DNA from: Deltaproteobacteria bacterium
GTDB lineage: Bacteria; Desulfobacterota; GWC2-55-46
DNA: 64,000 bases
Direction: 5' to 3'
Assembly: GCA_016218105.1 (NCBI GenBank)
Contig: JACRET010000002.1
Location: 1 to 64,000 of the forward strand
Made by a program: the position numbers and the translations under genes. Shown here one piece after another: positions 46,115 through 53,897 of the stretch (within the stretch, counting starts at the first letter, position 1; each line of letters begins with the position of its first letter). The notes beneath the pieces were generated by a model, which worked only from the letters and a program-made list of their open reading frames with translations, made no database searches and had not been told where the DNA came from.

Positions 46115-46139
46115 GTAGGGCCCGTTCGGGGAACGGGCC
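46115..46139 (+). repeat. GGGCCCGTT palindrome, copy 5
   Basis: GTAGGGCCCGTTC-GGG-GAACGGGCC, a perfect stem directly after element copy E. Confidence 0.8.
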
Positions 46140-46194
46140 GTGAATAGAATAAGCCGTCAGGATCAATTCCCGCCGCTTAACGGAGGCCATCCGG

Positions 46195-47085
46195 TCACTT
46201 ATTATGGCATGTCCTGCACAGGCCTGAGCCTGTATTCCCGCCGACCCTTCTCATGAACAGGCCGTTTGATTCCCTTTCCTGCTGGCCGGCCACATTTGAA
46301 AAAGTGGAATCTATCTCCTGCCATGATTTGTTATTGAAGTGAGGGTCATGGCAGGATGAGCACTCTACCCGCCCGCTTCTCAGTAGATCGGATATCGTCG
46401 CTGTATCCGATATGTATCCTTTTATCGCCCAGAGATTTTTTGTGAGATTGCCGTTGTCAAATCCTATCGCGCTCGCGCTCAGTCCCGTTGTCAGGTCTAT
46501 TTCGCTTATGATCGTGTTCGTCGGCCGGAGGCTTGCGGTAGTCCCGCCGTTATACGCTACCGACATGGGGTGGTCGTTAGACAGGTCCAGCCCGATATTC
46601 AGCCTTGAGCTGGTCATGAAATCCGATACCAGGATGCCGGAGAAAAAGAACGAGAAGCCCCTGTCGGAGCCGCCGGACACGACGCCGTCCTTGCCGGGCG
46701 CGTTTACGATGTTATCGAATGTCGTTACGCCGTCATGACAGCTCAGGCACGCGAGAGAAACCGAGCCGATATCGGTATTTATGATGGATGTGTTTGCCGT
46801 TGTCGAGCCGTATGCAGTGAAGTTGACGTTTGCGACCGCGTACCTGTTCCACATGGGTTTCATGCTGTTTACCGTGTTCGTGTGGTGCGGCGTATGGCAG
46901 AATATGCACACCTCGGTCGTGTGCTGGGTGCTTACATGCATACTTAAGCCGCCGAGGTTGTGTCTTGACCCGGATATCCCCGTTGCCGAGTCCCCTGCTA
47001 AATAAGTGTCCAGGCCCGCTACAGGGCTTACCGAGATGAAACCGACTGAGACGGCGGAGATAAGGCTTAAAAATAACCGTTTCAT
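46195..47085 (-). CDS. Tetraheme cytochrome c, paralogue 1
   Basis: 296 residues. A signal peptide, then four CxxCH sites: CIFCHTPHH, CLSCHDG, CSSCHDPH and CRTCHNK at the C-terminus. Extra histidines (SRHNL, SMHV, TPHH, NDHP, DPHF) can give bis-His ligation. The layout (GSRHNL...VCIFCHTPHH...WNR...CLSCHDG...NDHP...CSSCHDPH...CRTCH) resembles extracellular tetraheme cytochromes of the OmcE type; that is an inference. The ORF is open 51 codons further up, but the start at 47085 begins the signal peptide. Highly similar along its whole length to the gene at 47508. Confidence 0.9.
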   Translation of the reverse strand: MKRLFLSLISAVSVGFISVSPVAGLDTYLAGDSATGISGSRHNLGGLSMHVSTQHTTEVCIFCHTPHHTNTVNSMKPMWNRYAVANVNFTAYGSTTANTSIINTDIGSVSLACLSCHDGVTTFDNIVNAPGKDGVVSGGSDRGFSFFFSGILVSDFMTSSRLNIGLDLSNDHPMSVAYNGGTTASLRPTNTIISEIDLTTGLSASAIGFDNGNLTKNLWAIKGYISDTATISDLLRSGRVECSSCHDPHFNNKSWQEIDSTFSNVAGQQERESNGLFMRRVGGNTGSGLCRTCHNK

Positions 47086-47120
47086 ATCGCACCCCTTTAT
47101 TTGTCCGTCAGTTGATATTC

Positions 47121-47144
47121 GGCATTTTTCAAGCAAAAAATGCC
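47121..47144 (-). promoter_or_regulatory. Conserved leader hairpin upstream of tetraheme gene 1
   Basis: GGCATTTTTTGCTTGAAAAATGCC on the minus strand, 36 bases before the start codon. The same hairpin, with a matching AGGTGGTA-like stretch in front, lies upstream of tetraheme gene 2. Confidence 0.55.
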
Positions 47145-47441
47145 AGTCTACCACCTCCTCCTTTGAAGCCGCGTCTGCGAAAAATTCGCATTGAATATGC
47201 ATAGTGAGCGGATAGAAGTTATAACATCCTATAGGCAAATTCCCCTGCGGCTTGCCGCGGAGAGTTTCAATTTCACCCTCCCCTCAGTCCCATCCCGTCG
47301 AGGGAGGGGAGGTTTTGCTTGCCGCGGGGAGTTTCAGTCCATAGAAATGAGTGTACATCAAAAAGGCACATTGTCGAGGAGGGTTCAAACAGAGATGTGA
47401 TGGTTGCAGGGGAAAGGTGAGTTGCAGGTATAGCTATATAC
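47145..47441. other. Gene-free stretch with direct repeats
   Basis: Between the two tetraheme genes. GCTTGCCGCGGRGAGTTTCA occurs twice (near 47253 and 47318), flanking CCCTCAGTCCCATCCCGTCG and GGGAGGGGAGGTTTTGCTTG. A related CTCAGTCCC...GTCGAGAGAGGGGAGG stretch recurs at about 48798. No ORF with coding character. Confidence 0.5.
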
Positions 47442-47477
47442 AAAAAAAAAGGGGCCGATTTCTCGGCCCCTTTTTTG
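47442..47477 (-). terminator. Bidirectional-looking terminator after tetraheme gene 2
   Basis: AAAAAAAAAGGGGCCGA-TTTC-TCGGCCCCTTTTTT: an 8 bp GC stem with A-run before and T-run after. On the minus strand it lies 30 bases past the stop of the gene at 47508. Confidence 0.85.
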
Positions 47478-47507
47478 GAACGCTGCAGTCTCGCGACCGC
47501 GTCGTGT

Positions 47508-48398
47508 TTACTTCTCGTGGCAGGTTCTGCAGACGCCTGAACCTGTGTTGCCGCCTACCCTTCTGATGAAGAGGCCGTTTGACTCGCCTTCCTGATCAGC
47601 TGTTACGTTTGAGTAGGTGGAATCGATTTCCTGCCAAGACTTGTTGTTGAAGTGGGGATCATGGCAGCTGGAGCACTCAACCTTCGAGGACCTGAGGAGG
47701 TCGGCGATGGTGGCTGTGTCGGAAACGAATCCCTTTACGGCCCAGAGGTTCTTGGTCATGTTGCCGTTGTCATAGGTTGTGGCTGAGGTGTTAAGATCTG
47801 ATGTAAGATCGATCGCGCTGATTACTGTGTTGGTGGCCCTGAGACCAGCTGCTGTGCCGGCGTTGTATGCTACTGATACCGGGTGGTCATTGGAGAGGTT
47901 GAGGCCGATGTTCAACCTGCTGGATGTCATAAAGTCAGATACGACTGTGCCGAAGTCGATGAATGTGTAGCCACGGTCTGCACCGCCGCTTGTTACGCCG
48001 GATTTACCAGGGGCGTTGACGATGTTGTCGAATGTGGTTACGCCGTCATGGCAGCTCAAGCAGGCAAGTGATGTCGAACCGATGTCGGTGTTGGCGATCG
48101 TTGTGCCGGCGATTGTTGTGCCGTAGGCTGTGAAGGATGTCGGAGCTGATGTACCCCTGTTCCACATCGGCCTAAGGTTGTTGGCTGTGTTTGTGTGGTG
48201 AGGCGTGTGACAGAATACGCAGACTTCGGTTGTGCCCTGGGCGCCTATGTGCATTGAGAAGCCACCGAGGTTGTGCCTTGAAGAAGCGATACCTGAAGCG
48301 GCGTCGCCATTGTTGTATGAGTCAACTGCTGAGGCTGTTCCGGCTGTGAGGAAACCGATTGAGGCTACTGCTACTGCTACCGCGAGAAACCTTTTCAT
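47508..48398 (-). CDS. Tetraheme cytochrome c, paralogue 2
   Basis: 296 residues, same length and same haem layout as its neighbour: CVFCHTPHH (C60-H64), CLSCHDG, CSSCHDPH, CRTCHEK. The mature part is rich in Thr, Ser, Gly and Ala, as in secreted fibre-forming or cell-surface cytochromes. The signal peptide ends at TASA. Expression appears carefully controlled: a near-perfect sigma70 promoter, a leader of about 180 bases with a terminator-like hairpin, an AAAGGAG ribosome site, and a strong terminator after the gene. Tandem duplication with the gene at 46195 is clear. Confidence 0.92.
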   Translation of the reverse strand: MKRFLAVAVAVASIGFLTAGTASAVDSYNNGDAASGIASSRHNLGGFSMHIGAQGTTEVCVFCHTPHHTNTANNLRPMWNRGTSAPTSFTAYGTTIAGTTIANTDIGSTSLACLSCHDGVTTFDNIVNAPGKSGVTSGGADRGYTFIDFGTVVSDFMTSSRLNIGLNLSNDHPVSVAYNAGTAAGLRATNTVISAIDLTSDLNTSATTYDNGNMTKNLWAVKGFVSDTATIADLLRSSKVECSSCHDPHFNNKSWQEIDSTYSNVTADQEGESNGLFIRRVGGNTGSGVCRTCHEK

Positions 48399-48475
48399 AT
48401 GAGACTCCTTTCAGTCAATTAAATTTTAGTGGGTTTAAGTACTTTTAATCGTCTTAATTCCCGGCATTTTTTAAT

Positions 48476-48525
48476 CAAAAAAAAATGCCTTTGTTACCAC
48501 ACCTGTCGTCGGTGGAACAAGGCAT
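48476..48525 (-). promoter_or_regulatory. Terminator-like attenuator in the leader of tetraheme gene 2
   Basis: On the minus strand, ATGCCTTGTT and AACAAAGGCAT pair (inner CCACC/GGTGTGG), followed by nine U, about 80 bases before the start codon. The 3' arm GGCAT plus the U-run can instead pair with AAAAAATGCC just downstream (48463-48489). No known riboswitch class recognised. Confidence 0.55.
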
Positions 48526-48585
48526 CCGTCGCCTGAGATCTTGGGGGCCCCTCATGAACCCTTTGATCTGCATTAATTTAGTTTT

Positions 48586-48613
48586 ATTATACTCTTTAAT
48601 TAAAACCTGTCAA
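48586..48613 (-). promoter_or_regulatory. Near-consensus sigma70 promoter for tetraheme gene 2
   Basis: TTGACA, 16 bases, TATAAT on the minus strand: both hexamers perfect. Predicted start of transcription is near 48579, giving a leader of about 180 bases. Confidence 0.8.
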
Positions 48614-48854
48614 GCGGAAAATTAATTTATTTTTAATGGAATTTTGGTATGGTCAGAATTTGCGTAACTGATTGATTTTATTTGAAAAAAACATAATACG
48701 TAAAGAGGGCCGGTGTGCTTAATGGCCAAATACATGCGTGAGTTCCTAATTGTGCAGGGGGAGGTGAGGGGGATTTTTTAACCCCGTATCCTCGCACTCA
48801 GTCCCCTAGCGTCGAGAGAGGGGAGGTTTTTGCTTGATGCAAGGTTTCCTTGTA

Positions 48855-48882
48855 CCCGGCCCGTTCGGGGACCGGGCCCTAC
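48855..48882 (+). repeat. GGCCCGTTC palindrome, copy 6
   Basis: CCCGGCCCGTTC-GG-GGACCGGGCCCTAC. It lies in the gene-free stretch 48399-48993 with the promoter and leader of the cytochrome gene, a stretch related to the one at 47276, and the terminator below. Confidence 0.7.
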
Positions 48883-48937
48883 ACAGAAGAAGCCCCTGCC
48901 GTGTTAATTTCAAGTGGTGTAAAGAATGCGAGGAAAT

Positions 48938-48980
48938 AAAAAAAGCCCTTAAAGGCCGCAGTAGCGGCCTTTAAGGGCTT
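48938..48980 (-). terminator. Intrinsic terminator after the NHL lipoprotein gene
   Basis: AAGCCCTTAAAGGCCGC pairs with GCGGCCTTTAAGGGCTT, a 17 bp stem, followed on the minus strand by a U-run. Confidence 0.9.
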
Positions 48981-48993
48981 GGCTTAGAAGGAG

Positions 48994-50034
48994 TTACTTT
49001 TTAATGGAGGCAGGCACAAGCCTCGACTTGGCCTTGTCCCCGATAAACTCGAATACCTCGACCCTGCGGTTCCAGGAGTCGACGACGTATATATAATCGT
49101 CTTTGTCAATCGAAAGGCCGGCAGGGAGTATCATCTGGCCCCTGTCGCTTCCGTAAGAAGCGAAGGCAAGGAGTATCTTGCCTTCCTCGTCAAATATTTG
49201 GATGTTATTGAAGGCCGCGTCCACTACATAGATATGCCCTTCGCTGTCCACGCCGATGCCCTTGGGCCTGGCGAACATTCCGGGGGCGTCGCCGAACTGG
49301 CCGAAGGCCCTTATGAATTTGCCCTCGCTGTCGAATATCTGAACCCTTCCGTTCATGGTGTCGACGACATAAAGGTTGCCTTTGTTATCGACGGCTATAT
49401 GGGATGGGAAGTTGAATTCGCCTTCTTCCTTGCCCCTCTTGCCTATCGTAGGCAGCTGCTTGAAGGTTTCGGTCTCAAATACCTTGATGTTGTGGGTATG
49501 CGTATCGGCGATATATACCTTTTTGCGCTCGCTGTCGGTGGCTATTCCGCTGGGCTGCTTGAAAGGCACGTCGGGGTTGAGATATGTTACGATCTTTCCT
49601 GTGCTGTCCAGAACAGTGACCTTGTCGGTCTGGGAATCAGAGACATATATCTTGCCGCTTGTGTCCGTGGCGACCCCGATAGGCTTGTAGAACAGTTTTG
49701 CGCCCATGGCCGCAAGGCTTGTCCCGGTCATGTTCACCGTGTCAAAGACAAAGACATCCGCGTTTGCGGTATCTGTCACGAATATCCTGCCTTTGGTATC
49801 GGCGTGGACCCCCATCGGTTTTTTGAGGGCCCCGCCGCCCTCGGCGCCAAGGAGTATGTCAACGGCCGCAGAGCCTTTTTTGAAGTCCGATCCGCCGCGG
49901 TAGTCTCTGATATATTTTATGCGCGGCTCATCCGGAGGTTCTGGCCAAAAAAGGTCTGGAAGCGGCGGCGCCGCGCAACCGTATATTATGACAGGCAAAG
50001 CGATCGTGAATAGAAGCTTAAAGATTCTTTTCAT
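48994..50034 (-). CDS. NHL-repeat beta-propeller lipoprotein
   Basis: 346 residues. The lipobox is VIIYGC. The mature protein is a six-bladed NHL propeller with repeating units such as FKQPSGIATDSERKKVYIADT, FNFPSHIAVDNKGNLYVVDT and FARPKGIGVDSEGHIYVVDA. NHL proteins are binding scaffolds. NHL lipoproteins recur beside multihaem cytochromes in Deltaproteobacteria, where their role is unsettled. It follows the triheme gene on the same strand. Confidence 0.9.
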   Translation of the reverse strand: MKRIFKLLFTIALPVIIYGCAAPPLPDLFWPEPPDEPRIKYIRDYRGGSDFKKGSAAVDILLGAEGGGALKKPMGVHADTKGRIFVTDTANADVFVFDTVNMTGTSLAAMGAKLFYKPIGVATDTSGKIYVSDSQTDKVTVLDSTGKIVTYLNPDVPFKQPSGIATDSERKKVYIADTHTHNIKVFETETFKQLPTIGKRGKEEGEFNFPSHIAVDNKGNLYVVDTMNGRVQIFDSEGKFIRAFGQFGDAPGMFARPKGIGVDSEGHIYVVDAAFNNIQIFDEEGKILLAFASYGSDRGQMILPAGLSIDKDDYIYVVDSWNRRVEVFEFIGDKAKSRLVPASIKK

Positions 50035-50196
50035 ATCCGTCCCCTTGTGTTCCTTTCTCTGCGGGCCTCAGGGTTTTTAACCTTCCCCGTACAAGGCCCT
50101 TTGCCGGTACCCCTCATATCCCAAAAATATTACTATCCGCGTCATATAAAGTCAAGCGCTACATGGCGCGCTGTTATAAAGACGGCTGAAAGGGTA

Positions 50197-50820
50197 TTAT
50201 TTGTAACTCTCCCTCTCGAGGGACTGGCCCTTCAGGACTATATGGCACCTGACGCAGTTCTCCCTCGGCCAGAACGTGAACGCGACCTTCCCGTGGCACC
50301 TGCCGCACCACTGTCCTTTGAATATCTCATCCATAGAGATAGGGTTCGCGCCTGCTTCAGGGATGAATATCTTCGGGTGGCAGTTGTTGCAGCTCAGCCA
50401 ATAGGTATGTATGGAGTGTGGGAACATCACATTGGCCATCAGCGGGACTTTGGCCTCTATGAAGATATTCAGGTTAAGAGGGAGGTCGTCCTGCGCGGCA
50501 GGGTCGAGCGATCCCCTGGGGCTGATATATCCGTTGACGACGGCCGCCGTCCAGTTGACATTGCCGGAAGGGTCCTTGGGCAGGCCGTCCAGTGCCTTTA
50601 TATCGGATGTGCCCTTTTTGATATGCGACCTTTTAGCGACCTCTTTATAGAACTTCTCGTAATAATCGTCTTCCTGGCCGAAATCGTCGTTTTTCTTCGG
50701 CAGATCGGCGTTGATGATATTATTAAGGTCTTCCTGGATACCGCACCCGGCGAGCACAATTACGGCAAAGACCATGAAAAACGTGGCGTAAAATGATTTT
50801 ATTTTCAAGGAGGCCTTCAC
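50197..50820 (-). CDS. Triheme cytochrome c lipoprotein (c3/c7-like)
   Basis: 207 residues. The signal ends in VLAGC, a lipobox. Three haem sites lie in the C-terminal half: CNNCHPK, CGRCHGK and CVRCHIV. FPHSIHTYWLSCNNCH has the extra histidines seen in c7-type proteins that bind haem through two His. The first 100 mature residues are unassigned. GTG at 50820 is the ORF start; a TTG four codons on has a better ribosome site (GAAGG). Probably a membrane-attached relay to the other cytochromes. Confidence 0.85.
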   Translation of the reverse strand: MKASLKIKSFYATFFMVFAVIVLAGCGIQEDLNNIINADLPKKNDDFGQEDDYYEKFYKEVAKRSHIKKGTSDIKALDGLPKDPSGNVNWTAAVVNGYISPRGSLDPAAQDDLPLNLNIFIEAKVPLMANVMFPHSIHTYWLSCNNCHPKIFIPEAGANPISMDEIFKGQWCGRCHGKVAFTFWPRENCVRCHIVLKGQSLERESYK

Positions 50821-50980
50821 CGTTGCACCCGTTGGAGGAGATTAGCAGGTTATATTTTTTACACTTTACGACCTATAGTAATTTGTACTATAAGCTTCCA
50901 GTTATTGTCAAGGATTTAAATGCGGCATATCTCCTGAATAATGTTGACAATTTTGTGATAAAAAGTTACTTATACTGCAA

Positions 50981-52177
50981 ATGTCCGAAGAAAAAACCAT
51001 ATGGTCTGTCGGCGGAGGCAAGGGAGGGGTTGGAAAAAGCATTGCGACCGCCAACATAGGGTGCGCGCTCGCCAAGCGGGGCAAAAAAGTAATACTTGTC
51101 GACGCGGACCTCGGCGGAGCGAACCTCCATACCTACTTCGGGATCAAGTATCCCAGGCAGGGCCTCGATGATTTTTTAAAGGGGCGCGCGCCTACCCTCG
51201 ATGAGACGGCTATCGACACGCCAGTTGAGAACTTAAGGCTCATAAGCGGGGCCGGGGAGTTCCTCGGTATCGCCAACCCGGCTTATGGTCAGAAACAGAA
51301 ATTAATCTCCCACATAAGGCAATTGAAGGCGGACTACATACTCGTAGACCTCGGTGCCGGGTCTACATTCAATATACTCGATTTTTTCGCCGTATCGAAC
51401 GAGGGGATAGTAGTCCTCGTCCCTGAGCCGGCCGCCATTCAGAACGCTTACATCTTCCTTAAAAGCTTCGTCTACAGGCGATTGTCCCGTCTTTTTTCCG
51501 GCAACGAACATATCTCCGGCATGATAAAGGATTCGACGGATTCAAAGAGCCAGAACTCGGCCAAGACCTTTTCCGACCTTTGCGAAAGGATCGCCTCAGA
51601 GGACAAGGAGGCCGCGAAGGAAGCGGTCACTGAAATAAAGAGCTTCAGGCCCAAACTCCTCCTGAACATGGCGGCGTCCAGGGACGATCTGAGGGTGGTA
51701 GACGCCTTCAAAAGCGCATCCAACACATTCTTGAGCCTTGAGACGGAGTTTCTGGGAGTCCTTTATTCAAGGCCCGCCATTAAGGCCGCCGCACGGAAGA
51801 TGCGCCCGTTCATGCTAGATGAGGCCGCCATTGACGCGCACCGAGACATGGACGGGATAATAACAAAACTCCTGGGCGCCGCCCCCCTTCAGGCGGAGGC
51901 GCATGAGGAAGGCGGAGAGCACGAGGTCTTCGGTTTTAATGACAACGTAAACCACTCGGGCGTCATTTATCACGTCCAAACCGAGGTGCAGGCTGGCGCG
52001 AACCCGTCGATCGAGACTATTATCTATCACGGCGGAAGGATATTCTTCTCGAAAAAATCCTTATGGCGCGAGATATCTAAGGATAACGGCAACCTTAACA
52101 TAAAAGACTTCGCCACACGGCAGCACCGCGCGGCAATGGCCGCGATAAAGATGGACAAAATAACCTTACAGGGCTAG
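50981..52177 (+). CDS. MinD/ParA-family ATPase with C-terminal extension
   Basis: 398 residues. The deviant Walker A GGGKGGVGKSIAT (residues 11-23), switch DADLGGANLH and VDLGAGSTFN identify a MinD/FlhG-type ATPase. A helical insert lies at about 175-220. After residue 310 an extra domain follows with NHSGVIYHVQTEVQAG and ETIIYHGGRIFFSKKSLW, which I recall from Deltaproteobacterial homologues. Likely positions or counts a surface machine. It is coupled to the PilZ gene (stop and start overlap by one base). A TTGACA hexamer lies upstream, but its -10 is unclear. Confidence 0.88.
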   Translation: MSEEKTIWSVGGGKGGVGKSIATANIGCALAKRGKKVILVDADLGGANLHTYFGIKYPRQGLDDFLKGRAPTLDETAIDTPVENLRLISGAGEFLGIANPAYGQKQKLISHIRQLKADYILVDLGAGSTFNILDFFAVSNEGIVVLVPEPAAIQNAYIFLKSFVYRRLSRLFSGNEHISGMIKDSTDSKSQNSAKTFSDLCERIASEDKEAAKEAVTEIKSFRPKLLLNMAASRDDLRVVDAFKSASNTFLSLETEFLGVLYSRPAIKAAARKMRPFMLDEAAIDAHRDMDGIITKLLGAAPLQAEAHEEGGEHEVFGFNDNVNHSGVIYHVQTEVQAGANPSIETIIYHGGRIFFSKKSLWREISKDNGNLNIKDFATRQHRAAMAAIKMDKITLQG

Positions 52178-52884
52178 TGGAGATGAGAAATAAGGTTCTG
52201 CTGTTCGGTAGTTCAAGGGTATTTAAAGGCCAATTCAGAAAGACCGTGGAAGACTGCGGCTTCGACGCCTCTTCCGAAAAGGATAAGAAGGCGGCATGCG
52301 GAGATCTTGAAGACCTGTTTATCTTCGAGGTGAAGAAGAAAGGAGAGGCCAGGGCCCTCAAGGAGAGGAGATCGTCAAACCCGTTTTTCGTGTTTACCGC
52401 CATTGACTTGCAGGATGAATTGCCTGCACTTAAAGAGACCGGCCTTATGGGAGTGATCACTAAAGACACTTCTCCTGAAGATATCGCGTTCCACCTGAAT
52501 AAGGCGCTTTTTTATAATAAGATGCTTAAAAGGAACCCCAGGGTGCCTGTAAATATACCCGTAGAGCTCAGGTTCCAATCGAAGACTATCAGGTCGAATG
52601 CCTCGCTCCTAAGCAGGGAGGGGATGTTTATAATCACCCTCAATCCGCTCCCGGTCAATGCCGCCTGCGAGCTCTGCTTCTCTCTGCCGGATATCGAAAA
52701 GAGGTTTTCCACCAAAGTAAAGGTGCTCTATAATATAGCCATCAACAAAGACCTGAATATAATCGCCAACCCCAGAGACCCTTTTAAAAGGCTTGTGGCC
52801 CACCCGGGCATGGCGGTGTTTTTTTCAGACCTCTCTGACGGGGATAAAGAGCTTATAGACGGCTATATCAGGACTTTAGAGTAG
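52177..52884 (+). CDS. PilZ protein with pseudo-receiver-like N-terminus
   Basis: 235 residues. Residues 1-110 look like a receiver fold that lacks a clear phospho-Asp (KVLLFGSSRVFKGQF..., MGVITKDTSPEDIAFHL). Residues 115-225 are a PilZ domain with RNPRVPV (RxxR) and LLSREGMFI in place of the D/NxSxxG motif. c-di-GMP binding is therefore plausible but not assured. Start GTG 52177 or ATG 52183. Pairing with a MinD-like ATPase suggests control of motility, pili or polarity. Confidence 0.75.
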   Translation: MEMRNKVLLFGSSRVFKGQFRKTVEDCGFDASSEKDKKAACGDLEDLFIFEVKKKGEARALKERRSSNPFFVFTAIDLQDELPALKETGLMGVITKDTSPEDIAFHLNKALFYNKMLKRNPRVPVNIPVELRFQSKTIRSNASLLSREGMFIITLNPLPVNAACELCFSLPDIEKRFSTKVKVLYNIAINKDLNIIANPRDPFKRLVAHPGMAVFFSDLSDGDKELIDGYIRTLE

Positions 52885-52931
52885 ACCTGGAGCCGCGGAT
52901 CTTCGGATGTAATGTCCTTCCTCTTTGTATC

Positions 52932-53594
52932 TTATCCCTCATTGGTGAACTCCCTTAAGATGTCCATGACTTCATCGTCTTCCACCTGTTTGAAATCCGC
53001 GTAGAGCTGGCTTACCGCGAAGAACAGATGCGGTATCACGGGGCAGACCACCTCGGAGACCTCCGGCATGGCCTTGATGCGGTCTACGGAGTCCTGAGGC
53101 CCTCCCGGGACAGCCACTATGATCTTGCCCGCCCGCGACGCCGAGGCGGCCTGTATCGCTGAGATCATCGTCGCGCCCGTCGCGAGCCCGTCGTCAACGA
53201 TGATCAGCGTCCTCCCCGCGAGAGGTACCTTCTTTTTCACCTTCCTGTAGAGCGCGAGCCGTTCATTTATCGCCGTAAGACGGGCCCTTTTTTCTCTTGT
53301 CAGATAATCCTCTTTTATGCGCAGCCCTCTTATGGCAAGCTCGTTCAAATAGACCCTGCCGTCCTCTGCAATAGCGCCTATGGCAAGCTCCGGGTTATAC
53401 GGCGCCCTGAGCTTTCCCGCTACCAGGACATCGAGCTCGCACTTAAGCTCTCTGGCTATTTCGGCGGCTACGACCACTCCGCCCCTTGGGAGCCCCAGGA
53501 CGACGGGGCGCTCTCCCGAGTGTCTGGAAAGCCTTTCAGCCAAAGACCTGCCTGCCTCGGCTCTGTCGATATACGGGTCTGGGTTCTGACGCAT
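52932..53594 (-). CDS. Phosphoribosyltransferase-family protein
   Basis: 220 residues. The PRPP-binding loop reads LIIVDDGLATGATM, and the N-terminal VVLGLPRGGVVVAAEIA is typical of the stand-alone type I PRTase-like proteins often found with dienelactone-hydrolase or stress genes. The nucleobase acceptor is unknown. It is convergent with the PilZ gene. Confidence 0.85.
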   Translation of the reverse strand: MRQNPDPYIDRAEAGRSLAERLSRHSGERPVVLGLPRGGVVVAAEIARELKCELDVLVAGKLRAPYNPELAIGAIAEDGRVYLNELAIRGLRIKEDYLTREKRARLTAINERLALYRKVKKKVPLAGRTLIIVDDGLATGATMISAIQAASASRAGKIIVAVPGGPQDSVDRIKAMPEVSEVVCPVIPHLFFAVSQLYADFKQVEDDEVMDILREFTNEG

Positions 53595-53767
53595 TATGGG
53601 TAGTCCTTTCTTGAAATCTTAGCCCGTAAAAGGCTTTTGTCAAGAGAGCCTGTTTTTGAGATATAATTACCCAGGCGGCCTGTTTATGAATATTCTGATC
53701 TTATAAGTGACATGATCCCTTGCGTAATACGGCGGATAAGCTATAGTTATCCCAAAGAAAAGGTTTA

Positions 53768-53890
53768 ATGAACGGTATCCGCAAATCCGCAGAGGCGAAC
53801 GGCTGTGCTACTGGCGTGGACTATCTTAATAATATAAAGCACGAAAGGTTTAAAGCCGCGGGCGGTAGCCTGTTCGGGCTCGCCGCTTGA
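53768..53890 (+). CDS. Possible 40-residue ORF upstream of the MmgE/PrpD gene
   Basis: ATG at 53768 with an AAAAGG stretch a few bases before it encodes MNGIRKSAEANG...KAAGGSLFGLAA and stops 7 bases before the next gene. It may be a leader peptide or chance; no family recognised. The rest of the gap 53595-53767 shows nothing. Confidence 0.3.
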   Translation: MNGIRKSAEANGCATGVDYLNNIKHERFKAAGGSLFGLAA

Positions 53891-53897
53891 TAAAGAG

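Noticed and set aside
47145-47441. Direct repeats considered as a CRISPR array
   Set aside because: Only two copies about 65 bases apart, with no regular spacers and no cas genes.
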